Positions 34,905 through 44,600 of a stretch of 64,000 bases of DNA are shown here, one piece after another. The stretch is taken from positions 62,001 through 126,000 of the forward strand of contig JASSKH010000028.1 of assembly GCA_031763025.1 (NCBI GenBank). Reading direction: 5' to 3'. Position 1 is the first letter of the stretch; each line of letters begins with the position of its first letter. The translations under genes and the position numbers were made by a program. This DNA is from Macrocystis pyrifera (lineage: Eukaryota > Sar > Phaeophyceae > Laminariales > Laminariaceae). The notes beneath the pieces are model-generated. The model was not told the origin of the DNA and searched no databases. It was given only the letters and a program-made list of their open reading frames with translations.

Positions 34905-35265
34905 AAGCTAAGGACTTCAGCTTTCCAACGAATCGCGATGCCACTTGTAGGCGAAAGTGTGGAGTTGGGCATGAGGCAGAGGTATGGGTTTAGTGGGCAG
35001 TGTGGTGTCCGTCTTTGGACGCGTGTATCTCAGCAACTCCCGGGAGTCTCGGCAAACTTTTCTGTTTGTTCTGGGCCCCGTATTGTAGGGCAGGAATGCC
35101 AAATATTCGTCATTCGTATGAGACCTCGGCTTGAAAACTGCTTCCCCCTTCAAAAACAGTTGATTGTGAGGACCTCTTTTCACCGACCTTTACCTCGCCC
35201 TCAACCATATACCTTCGGCTATAAAAGGCATCATTGGAAAGCTGGAGTCTTCACTTTTCAGTAGG
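34905..35265. repeat. Inverted-repeat segment of about 360 bp
   Basis: About 34908-34960 and 35210-35262 are imperfect inverted copies sharing CAGCTTTCCAA and its complement TTGGAAAGCTG plus a GGCGAAAG/CTTCGGCT-type end. The segment is close to the larger fold-back element but distinct from it in sequence. Confidence 0.55.
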
Positions 35266-35408
35266 TGCTACCCATGCTTTAGGCATCGCTGTGTCTCTGT
35301 GGCTGCGAATTAGTCCAGCTGTAAGTTCGTTACTTCGTAAAATATGTACTGAGTGTATGTCGCAAATTCATAATTTTGAAACGAAAAAAGAAATTCCGTG
35401 GGTCCATT

Positions 35409-35735
35409 TTTTTTTTTTTTTTTTTTTTTTTATGATCACTTTCACTTTCCAGCCCATTCGTAGGAGTACCCTCGACGATCTTCTGGACAAGCCGTGGTCA
35501 CAGGTGTCGTCCCTTCTCCCCCCCGGTACGTGCTTTCATTTTTATCGCGCATAGGGTTCAGCATTCCCACTGCTCGTCGATTTTCATCGAATGTAGCTAA
35601 CTCACGCTCTCGCGCTTTCCGCTTACCATTTTTTTTTTGCAAGAAAAAGTCCCTACGAGCATGCACTCGGTGAAATTTGAACCCACGAAATTGATCTTGA
35701 TAGGCACGCGGACCACCTACCAAGCCACCTATTAT
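35409..35735 (-). mobile_element. tRNA-derived SINE, copy 1
   Basis: A plus-strand T tract (35408-35432) is the A tail. On the minus strand the head has a B-box-like region (GTGGGTTCAAATTTCACC) and a CTTGGTAGGTGGTCCGCG segment resembling an A box. The body matches the copy at 37196-37532 throughout (GATCTTCTGGACAAGCC, CGTCGATTTTCATCGAATG as seen here on the plus strand). Confidence 0.8.
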
Positions 35736-35744
35736 GCTGTTGTT

Positions 35745-36050
35745 GTTGTTTTCTTCACATTAAACCGTTCTTTCTACCCGTCGACATCCAGCACAACCAG
35801 TGTCCGTGCTGATTCTTCAGTCCTAGAGAGATACAAGTTATGTGGTCACAAAGCTACGCCACAGAGATTCTACGTTGCCACGTATGCAATGCAATGCCAT
35901 GTCATGATACTGCGTACGACAGGCACGACATACACATTCCATGACCTAGAGAAACTAAACGAAACAAAACAGAGGAAAAAAAAAAAACAAAAACAAGGAC
36001 AAATGGAAAGAGAAAAAGAAACAAGAAAAAAAGAAACAAAAATATACACC
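35745..36050 (+). repeat. SINE-like family B, copy 1
   Basis: Starts TTCTTCACATTAAACCGTTC, includes CAGTGTCCGTGCTGATTC and TGTGGTCACA, and ends in an A-rich tail. Other copies are at about 60750-61030 and 61695-61960, with a partial one near 60455-60545. No tRNA-like head was found. Confidence 0.65.
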
Positions 36051-36129
36051 TGGTTAGTCCTCCGTAAATAGGTGATACGAGAAGAGTGAGGGGTGGACAG
36101 TAAAGAGCCTGGTATCACCTAAAAATCGG

Positions 36130-37185
36130 GGGGGTATATGATATCTATATATACCCCCAAAAAAACATGACTAAGCCATAAAAGTTGATATTTCTTAGTC
36201 ATGTCCATATCACGGGCTTTTTTCGATATATCGCTATGAGATGTGATGTATGCAGGGTATATGATGATACCATGTCATATATCGTGTGATATATATCATA
36301 TATATATATATTGTCCAATATCATATATATAATGTTATATATCATGTACCTTGTATATTGTGATATGTCACTTCATATCTGCCCTATATATCGTGTTTTC
36401 GTCTATTATCACCTACCAGGTATCTATCTACAGTATATGTGTACATCATCGCCGTGTCACATCGGTACTTCCTCGTCGTTGGGGCCTGTGCCACACTGTG
36501 ATGGTAAATCACTGGATCGGTACTTGGCGATCTGTGCACGCTACGTACTACCCGGCACACCAAATGCATGAATGATTATACAGCAACCCCTTCCCCGCGA
36601 GGATATATTGCATGTAGATGTGTGGCGGCCCTTGACGATCTCGAAGGCGACTGCTGTAGCTGTGTGGCTCGCTTGTGGCCGCAGGCGATGGCGCGTGCGA
36701 CTCGCTCATCGCGGATTAAACCCGCACGACAGGAAGGCAGCAGCGGGCACAGACCCCTGGTACGTCCCCTTGTGTGTGCATCACACTTCGTACTCTTACT
36801 CGTACATACGTACCAGGTATATACTGCACCTATATTCCGCCCAAAAAGTACGCCCGAAAGATGCAAGACATTTCGTCAAGACAGCAAATCGTCATATTAT
36901 GCCACATATCGGATAGCTGTATCACGTACGAGTTTCATCTCATAGAGGCCGATATATCATCTTATACCACCTTATTATATAGGCCGATACATCCCTTCAT
37001 AGCGGACGTATATATCATATACCAAATATCATATCGCCTTTTAGTCACATCGTGCTGAAAGCCCCTATATTTAGCTATGTAATACGATATGATATATATC
37101 GCACGTTTCGGCGAAAAAAAAACATGACTAAGTACTATGGAAATATCATATCGCCGTGTAGGTAGGGGGTATATATAGGGTAGCC
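36130..37185. repeat. AT-rich block with inverted ends and palindromes
   Basis: The left end has TATATATACCCCC, then ACATGACTAAG...CTTAGTCATGT, a perfect 11-bp inverted pair. The right end has ACATGACTAAG, then GGGGGTATATATA. Read as complements, the two ends match with gaps. The interior is rich in ATATC/GATAT and partly palindromic, with a GC-richer middle (36600-36760). It may be a degenerate fold-back or miniature element. Confidence 0.5.
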
Positions 37186-37195
37186 GTATACTGAT

Positions 37196-37532
37196 GCCAG
37201 GCGTCTCCGGTGGCTTGGTAGGTGGTCCGCGTGCCTGTGAAGATCAATTTCGTGGGTTCAAGTCCCACCGAGTGCATGCTCATAGGGACTTTTTCTTGCA
37301 TAAAAAATTGATAAGCGGAAAGCGCGAAAGCGTGAGTTGGCTACATTCGATGAAAATCGACGAGCAGTGGGAATGCTGAACCATATGCGCGACAAAAAAT
37401 AAAAGCATGTACCGGGGGGGAGAAGAGACGACACCTGTGACCACGGCTTGTCCAGAAGATCGTCGAGGGTAAAACCTCCTACGAGTGGGCTGGGAAGTAA
37501 AAGTGATGGATAAAAAAAAAAAAAAAAAAAAG
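37196..37532 (+). mobile_element. tRNA-derived SINE, copy 2
   Basis: Head GGTGGCTTGGTAGGTGGTCC (A box) and GGGTTCAAGTCCCACC (a good B box), then a body of about 230 bp, then a poly-A tail of about 20 (37510-37531). The stem expected for the tRNA acceptor does not pair, so this is not a functional tRNA gene. It is the opposite orientation of copy 1, 1.5 kb away. Confidence 0.85.
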
Positions 37533-37592
37533 TGAACAGACCTTGATAGTAGACCTTTATGGGGGTTTTGTGTTGGACGCCTGAAGCCGACC

Positions 37593-37635
37593 CTCCGACC
37601 CGAACCCTAACCCGAACCCGAACCCGAACCCTATG
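37593..37635. repeat. Interstitial telomere-like stretch
   Basis: CCCGAACCCTAACCCGAACC and its continuation: seven-base and six-base variants of CCCTAA. It is short and degenerate, far from either window edge. Confidence 0.55.
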
Positions 37636-38079
37636 CCAGTGGTCAGTGCTGGGATGCTGTGCTTGTTAAGACTCTAGGTTGGCTCGGCCGGCGTGGATGC
37701 TGAGCTTGGGAAGACTCTATTTTTAGGTTGACTCGGGATGACTCGGGATGCTGTGGCTGGGAAAGACTCGAAAGTTGATTAAGCCGCGTAAAACATACCC
37801 CTAGCCAATCAGAGTGCATAATTAGCTACCCCAGGAAGATCTACTATCAAGGTTTGTCCACTTCTGAGAAGAGTAGACAGGTGCGCCCATCGAATCACGA
37901 AAAGTAGATACGAGTATGCATGTCACGGACAGGGTGAGACGTATCGGTCGAAGACCTCATAACACCAATGCAAGCAAGGATACCTCTCAAAATCAAGCAT
38001 TAAAGATCCCACCGGACTAAATATCGGGTTGTTAGAGGTCAGCAGCACGGACCGTTTTGACCTCTCCCCTCAAGGTGGC

Positions 38080-38136
38080 TATTCCGGGAGACCGTAGTAA
38101 ATAGGACCAAATATTGTTGGTAAAAATAGGTAAATA
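38080..38136 (-). mobile_element. Short TA-flanked MITE, half copy
   Basis: TATTCCGGGAGACCGTAGTA, then ATAGGACCAAATATTGTT, matches the right half of the MITE in reverse orientation. It ends abruptly at a GC-rich hairpin segment (CGCCGGCGGCG). This is the only reverse-oriented copy seen. Confidence 0.7.
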
Positions 38137-38412
38137 TACAAGGGGGCTTTCGCCGGCGGCGTGATGGCCGCCGTCGACGCTCAAGGCCCCGCACTCCAAA
38201 TTTGATGGCAGTTTTCGATGCCAAGGGCCCGTAACACATACATGTTGGACGAATCTCCGACGGGAATGTGAGCAATAGTCAGAGGGAAGAATAATGAGCG
38301 ACAATGATGAGCGACAGACGCCTGGTGACCCGGGGCTCGGCTGATGGACATCGATACCAATTATTGCACTTGTATTATTATCCCTGACGCACTTGATGAG
38401 TGATCAAACTTC

Positions 38413-38435
38413 CACACCTCGGATAACGTAACACT
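38413..38435 (+). repeat. Left terminal inverted repeat
   Basis: Starts CACACCTCGGATAACG. It is an exact reverse complement of 41182-41204 over 23 bp. Confidence 0.92.
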
Positions 38436-38708
38436 CGGATAACACTTATTATCTACTTTATGGGGCCTAACACAGGAACGTGGTAGTAACGTACTAACAT
38501 AGTCTTAGCACTAGAGGAGCGATCATGGTGGCGCGGTAACGCAGTGTTAACTGGAAACCCACGAACGTGCACTTGCCTTGACGTTATGTTGCTTCTCGGT
38601 CTCGTCCAGCTCTAATACAGTAACAGTATGTTATGCTGTGATCAGTCCTTGTGACCAAACACGTACGTTATCACTCTAACATGCCCAGATCGTTATCCAT
38701 ATATTTAC

Positions 38709-38821
38709 TATTAAGGGGGACCATAGTTAATAGGACTTACGGTACTCGCAAACACCCTTATATTTCCATATTTATACTCACAAAATTTGGTCCTAACTAC
38801 TATATATAGCCCCCAGCAATA
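38709..38821 (+). mobile_element. Short TA-flanked MITE, copy 4 (decayed)
   Basis: TTAAGGGGGACCATAGTTAA at the left and a decayed right arm (GGTCCTAACTACTATA). It is the most diverged of the near-full copies. Confidence 0.7.
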
Positions 38822-38895
38822 ACACGATAACATAATGGTATTGTCGACGCAGCGTATACGTAACACACTAACATTATGTTACCCTTAGGAGGAAT

Positions 38896-41033
38896 GTTAT
38901 ACGTAACACCCTAACAAAACGTTACCATGTTCGCCAGCACTACTAACACATATCATCGTGTTACAGATAACACACTAACGCAATGGCCAGCACTACTAAC
39001 ACTACGTTATCCGGACCCCCCATCTGATCGCCTTAGGGTCGGATAACGTAACACTTTTAACGTACGCTCGACACGTCAGTCTTAGCCGGCCCATACGTAA
39101 CATTATGCTAGGATGTTAGCCTTACGGTGAAAGTCTCTGTAACATGGTGTTACGGTGTTACCGTCAGTGAAGATCTGATGATGGTACCATTCCGTTACCG
39201 TGTTACCATAAAACCCAATCCGGGTTTAACTCCATGTTACTGAGTTACCGTTGGGGCCGAAGTCGTTCTAGCGCAATGTTACTACGTTACTCTCAGGAAA
39301 CGAGCAACAATCCAGTTGAGCGCTCTACAAAACCAATATACCCTCTTCCCGAGATCTAACATGTTTTACCTGTGTTAGTGGTAGAGCGGGCGTGTGGGAG
39401 TAACATAGCGTAGACGTGTTATCCAATTTCGCCGATATCCCAGTAGGGGATACCTTCAACGTATCCCCGGGGATAGCATGGCTTCCCGGCAAAAAAAAAC
39501 TCAATATTTTAAAACCCCGAAACAGGGGATATTTTGGAGGGATCCCCCCTAAAAACGCATCATTTTTTGTGGAGCCCCTATTTCGGGGGTACATAGTTAA
39601 TAGGACCTATGGTATACTTAAAAACCTATATAGTTACCTATTTTTACTAACAAAATTTGGTCCCGTTAACTATGGACCCCCGTAATAGGAATTTCACTAA
39701 CAACACACTAACATTGTGTTATGTACGCGTTTATTTGGCCGTGGGCGTTGGCCGTCGAAAGGGTGCCACGGCGGTAGCAGGAAGAATCCCGCTGGCACAC
39801 TAACGTAGAGTTACTCGCTACGGGCTGATGCCGCTAACACGGTAACGTAATGTTAACGTTTAGGTGATTATGTAAGTTTTCCCTTCAACGTGTGTTACGA
39901 TAGCCACCAGGAATTCCGCCAACACGCTAACATAGTGTTACTCGCTATGGGCTGCATGCCGTAACACCGTGACATATACTGCTGTGGTCAGTACGAGATC
40001 AAGGTGAATGTATACGTAACACCCTAACAAAACGTTACCATGTTCGCCAGCACTACTAACACATATCATCGTGTTACAGATAACACACTAACGTGACATA
40101 ACGCAATGGCCAGCACTACTAACACTACGTTATCCGGAACCCCCATCTGATCGCCTTAGGGTCGGATAAAGTAACACTTTTAACGTACGCTCGATACGTT
40201 ACAGTCTTAGCCGGCCCATACGTAACATTTTGTTAGGATGTTAGCCTTACGGTGGAAGTCTCTGTAACATGGTGTTACGGTGTTACCGTCAGTGAAGATC
40301 TGATGATGGTACCATTCCGTTACCGTGTTACCATAAACCCCAATCCGGGTTTAACTCCATGTTACTGAGTTACCGTTGGGGCCGAAGTCGTTCTAACGCA
40401 ATGTTACTACGTTACTCTCAGGAAACGAGCAACAATCCAGTTGAGCGCTCTACAAAACCAATATACCCTCTTCCCGAGATCTAACATGTTTTACCTGTGT
40501 TAGTGGTAAAGCGGGCGTTTGGGAGTAACATAGCGTAGACGTGTTATCCAATTTCGCCGATATCCCAGTAGGGGATACCTTCAACGTATCCCCGGGAGGG
40601 GGAGGATAGCATGGCTTCCCGGCAAAAAAAAAAAACTCAATATTTTAAAACCCCGGAACAGGGGATATTTTGGAGGGATCCCCCCTAAAAACGCATCATT
40701 TTTTGTGGAGCCCCTAGGAATTTCACTAACAACACACTAACATTGTGTTATGTACGCGTTTATTAGGCCGTGGACGTTGGCCGTCGAAAGGGTGCCACAG
40801 CGGTAGCAGGAAGAATCCCGCTGGCACACTAACGTAGAGTTACTCGCTACGGGCTGATGCCGCTAACACGGTAACATAATGTTAACGTTTAGGTGATTAT
40901 GTAAGTTTTCCCTTCAACGTGTGTTACGATAGCCACCAGGAATTCCGCCAACACGCTAACATAGTGTTTCTCGCTATGGGCTGCATGCCGTAACACCGTA
41001 ACATATACTTCTGTGGTCAGTACGAGATCAAGG
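38896..41033. repeat. Tandem duplication of about 1.0-1.1 kb within the 2.8-kb element
   Basis: Copy 1 spans about 38896-40009 and copy 2 about 40010-41033. They start TATACGTAACACCCTAAC and end near GTCAGTACGAGATCAAGGTG. They differ by few substitutions, a small GGAGGG insertion in copy 2 near 40596 and a MITE present only in copy 1. Confidence 0.88.
39579..39687 (+). mobile_element. Short TA-flanked MITE, copy 5, with an empty site in the paired duplication
   Basis: The filled copy reads GAGCCCCTA, then the element, then TAGGAATTTC. The other duplication copy at about 40710 reads GAGCCCCTAGGAATTTC without the element. This fixes the target duplication as TA and the element ends as TTTCGGGGG (TTACGGGGG elsewhere) and CCCCCGTAA. 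Confidence 0.93.
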
Positions 41034-41181
41034 TGACACTCTAACTAAATGTTGCGCGATCGCCCGCCAATATCTTGACACACTAACACCATGTTATCAC
41101 AAAATCCAGAAAGTAGTTATCTTAGTAACGTAATGTTACGGGGTTTTTTTCGCTGACGGCTAACAATTACATAAAACGTTA

Positions 41182-41204
41182 AGTGTTACGTTATCCGAGG
41201 TGTG
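41182..41204 (-). repeat. Right terminal inverted repeat
   Basis: Ends CGTTATCCGAGGTGTG and is followed by the 8-bp duplication CAAACTTC. Confidence 0.92.
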
Positions 41205-41255
41205 CAAACTTCACAACAGCGGGAAGGCGGGGGGGGAGAACCTGCTCTATGACCG

Positions 41256-41670
41256 ACCCCGGATCCAGGTTATAAGACAGAGAGAGGCTTGAAAGGGATG
41301 AAACATAGAGGAAGAGGACCGTGTACTCCTGCTGTATGTATTAATAGTACCCTCCATGGGTGTACACACATATATACTATACTCGTACCCGGTACGTACA
41401 TTTGCTGAACTCGGTGAGACGAAATGAAGAGAACAGAGTACCCGAGAATCACACAACAATCTATTAAAATACTTTTAATAATACATATATATAATGAATG
41501 GTAACAGTGTTATTTATTAACAGCAATGGCCATGAGAGTGATGACGCTTGACAATGTTATTGTGAGGAGGGAGGAGAAGAGCTTCCTCTGCGGCCACCCC
41601 AGATCTAGGTTATAAGACAGAGAGAGGCTTGAAAGGGTTGAAACAGTAGTGTGAGGAAGAAGATCACAGC
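41256..41670. repeat. Direct repeats of about 75 bp flanking AT-rich DNA
   Basis: About 41256-41330 and 41594-41668 share AGGTTATAAGACAGAGAGAG followed by GCTTGAAAGGG and TGAAACA. The unique DNA between them contains AATAATACATATATATAATG. Confidence 0.65.
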
Positions 41671-41673
41671 TAC

Positions 41674-41791
41674 TATTACGGGGGGGTCCATAGTTAATAG
41701 GACCTACCAGGTATGGTATACATAAAAAATCTATATATTTACCTATTTTACTAACAATATTTGGTCCTGTTTACTATGGTCCTCCGTAATA
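41674..41791 (+). mobile_element. Short TA-flanked MITE, copy 6, carrying a 7-bp insertion
   Basis: Same family as the others, but GGACCTATGG of the other copies is GGACCTACCAGGTATGG here: an exact extra 7 bp at a TA dinucleotide. The remainder aligns without gaps apart from an extra G and a missing T. Confidence 0.88.
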
Positions 41792-41845
41792 TTAATATTT
41801 ATTACTGCTGTATTGTGATATGGGTATCTGCTGGGCAGGATACTG

Positions 41846-43213
41846 ATGGACGTTCGAGAAAGCCTCGGCGCCAATCGCTCCGCCCAGCCTCCATTTCCTC
41901 CCCATCTTCACGACCCGGAGCCAACACCCGCCCCCACCGACTCCACCCGGGTCTCCCCCACAGCCGACGGCATCCACGAAACAAGCCCGACCCCTCCATG
42001 GCAACCGCCTACCTCTCCACTTGGGCCACTCCTACCGCCGTCTACCCCCGACGCCTACCCTAGCAGCCACTTTGCCCAAGTGTCCACCATCAACACCGCA
42101 GCCCACAGCCACCTCCCTACCCGCCGCCCGCCGATACCGGAACACGGACCATGCCTTACAAGCGGCATCATTACCGTCGACGACGCGTCGTTCACGACGA
42201 AAGTACTCGTGCACAGCGGCCCCACCGCCCCTACGCGCCGCGAACTCGTGGCACTGCTCGATACCGGCTCGCCCCAGTCGTTTATCACCGCAACCGCGGT
42301 AGAACAACTGAAGGCTTCCCAGGCGGCCACCGATGCGTGGGAACGGCACAGTTCCCCCCGTTCATGGGGAGGTTTTGGCACTTCAGCTCCCCTCTCCACC
42401 TCCGTCTCCATCCGCTTAAGCATCCAGTTTATGCGCCTCCAGTCCCCCACCGCTGCCCTGGCAGTATGGGCCTGCGTAGTTCCTGCAGGAACCATGCAGC
42501 GCCCCATCCTTCTGGGACGAGACAGCTGGCTGCACTTCGAGCAACGCTCGTATACCACGCTCCAGCAACAGCCCCCCCCCCCCCACCAACCTCCCCGGCG
42601 AACCCGCGGTGAGCTCTCCTTGAACCACCATGACCCCAACGGAGCCTCATCATTTATTCCCGACGACCGTTCCACTGACGACGTCTACCACCTCCGATTC
42701 GCCGGCAACAAAGCTATTTCGCTTTCCTCCACCCCCAAGCTCGTCAAGGTCAACCTGGCGCATCAGTCAGGCGCTCTAGCATTTACCGGGAACTACATGG
42801 TGAACATGCTCCCCCGCGAGAACCCCCTTTCCGACACGGCCATTTTCGTCTCCGACGGATACCAAACGGTCCCACTATCTGGATCTACCGATCTCGAGCC
42901 GGGCGACCTCCTCAGGACCTCCTGCTCCCCACTGGTACAGGTACCACTTTCCACCCTTGGACACCCTTCCTTGGCCCCTCCCCATCCCCCTCCGATTCCG
43001 GATGTACATGCCCTCCACGACAACATCCCCGTGGCCGACCAGAGCCCATCGACAGACGACCCTCCTACCGCACCAAAAGCCCGTGCCCACAACTCCTTGC
43101 ACGCCTCAACGCCGACCAACGGGAAAGCTTCCTCGACCTCTGGGAACGTCTGCCGTTACACCTACGTGACGTCGACTTCGACCTGCACGGTTCTGGATGG
43201 ACCCCGTCGGTGA
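41846..43213 (+). pseudogene. Gypsy N-terminal region with aspartic protease
   Basis: A proline-rich start is followed by the protease motif ALLDTGSPQSFIT (about 42250-42290) and ILLGRDSW near 42510. It is part of the decayed gypsy copy. Confidence 0.8.
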
Positions 43214-44180
43214 TCAACAACCTGGGAGACGTCCTCTGCGAGTTCCAGGATGTTTTCTCCACCTCAAAAACCGACTTCGGCTCGTGCTCGCTGATGCCGT
43301 TCAAGATCACCGTACCCCCGGGCAGCGCACCGGTCACTTCCCGCCCCTACAGGATCATCCCCATCCCCGCCAAGAAGGCAGACGCGGTATTAGACCAGTA
43401 CCTGGCCGCCGGTCTGATCCAACACTCTACGTCGCCATATTCCAGCCCTATGGTGGCCATCCCCAAAAAGGATGGAGGTGTCCGGATTACGATCAACTAC
43501 AAGAAGCTCAACCCCATCAGCTCCCTCGGGCAACTCCCCATCCCCCGCGTCGACGAAGTCCTCGACCCCTCGGGCAAAGGTAGCATCTTTTCTCTCTTCG
43601 ACCTGGTCTCCTTGTTCCACCAAATCACCATCGGCGAGGACACCATCCCTTTGACGGCGTTTTGCACTTCCAACCGGCTGTTCGAATGGCTTGTTTTGCC
43701 GCAAGGAAGCAGCGCCTCCCCAGGCTGGTTCGTGAACGTCATCAACGAGGTCATCAAGGGCCTGGAACGCGTCGCCGCGTACCTCGACGACATCATCGTC
43801 TTCGACTCCGACCCCACCGACCATGTCGCCAACATGAGAGCCCTCTTCGCACGCCTCCGGAAGCACCGCCTCAAACTCTCCCCCGCCAAGGCCAAAATTG
43901 GCGCCACCACCGCCGATTTCCTGGGACACACCATTTCCGCTGGCGGCTACAGCCCAAATTCCGACAAGGTCGCCGCCCTCACCAGAATGCCCATGCCGAC
44001 CGACAAGAAGCAAGTGCGCTCACTCCTTGGAGGCATCAACTTCTACGGCAAGTTCCTGCCAAACCTTTCTCGACGTCTGCGCCCCATCAACGCTCTACTC
44101 AAGCAAGGCGCGACGTTCGACTTCACCCCCGCCATGGAAACCACCGTACGCGCCATTCTCCAAGACTTGCCGAACCGCCT
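43210..44180 (+). pseudogene. Gypsy reverse transcriptase
   Basis: Family motifs in order: RPYRIIPIPAKK, SPYSSPMVAIPKKDGG, FSLFDLVSLFHQI, LPQGSSASPGWF, VAAYLDDIIVF and FLGHTISAGG, followed by the LLGGINFYGKFLPNLS connection. YLDD is the catalytic motif. Confidence 0.92.
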
Positions 44181-44199
44181 ATCCTCGTCTACCCCGACT

Positions 44200-44600
44200 G
44201 GGACGCCGTCGCCGACAACTCCCGCCCCTTCCGCCTCTACTGCGAAGCTAGCATCGACGGCTTCGGAGCGACCCTTGAGCAAGAGCAAGCCGACGGCTCA
44301 GTCCGCCCCATCCTCTTCATCAGCCGTGCCACCCTGGACTCCGAACGTTCATGGACACCCCTCGACCTCGAGGCCGGGAGCATCGTGTGGGCGATCAAAC
44401 GCCTCCACAGACACTTATGGTCCACCCGCTTCCAGATCTACTCGGACCACAAGGCGCTCGAGAACATCGCCAAGGTCGGAGAACATAACGCCCGTGTCCG
44501 GCGCTGGCTCGAGTTCCTTTCAGCGTACACCTACACGCTGGAGTACCGAAAGGGCACGACCAACGGCAACGCCGACTTCCTCTCCCGGCTTCCCCAACCA
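44200..44600 (+). pseudogene. Gypsy RNase H
   Basis: Typical motifs YCEASIDGFGATL, WTPLDLEAGSIVWAI, QIYSDHKALENI and NGNADFLSRLP. Confidence 0.88.

Larger units (their letters stand above)
38413..41204. mobile_element. Non-autonomous DNA element of 2.8 kb with 8-bp target duplication
   Basis: Perfect 23-bp terminal inverted repeats (outer part CACACCTCGGATAACG) at 38413-38435 and 41182-41204. The 8-bp direct repeat CAAACTTC lies immediately outside both ends (38405-38412, 41205-41212). No transposase frame exists inside. The interior is filled with AACAC and GTGTT motifs in both orientations (GTAACAC, TGTTAC, CTAACAC), and a segment of about 1.1 kb is tandemly duplicated. Two MITE copies lie within. 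An 8-bp duplication suits hAT, P or Zisupton-type transposases; the superfamily is undecided. Confidence 0.88.

Noticed and set aside
37196-37275. Possible tRNA gene
   Set aside because: The B box is good, but the acceptor stem does not pair, and the sequence continues into a SINE body with an A tail found again at 35409-35735.
38413-41204. Helitron or simple satellite as explanation of the AACAC-rich block
   Set aside because: Exact inverted ends with an 8-bp target duplication indicate a cut-and-paste DNA transposon.
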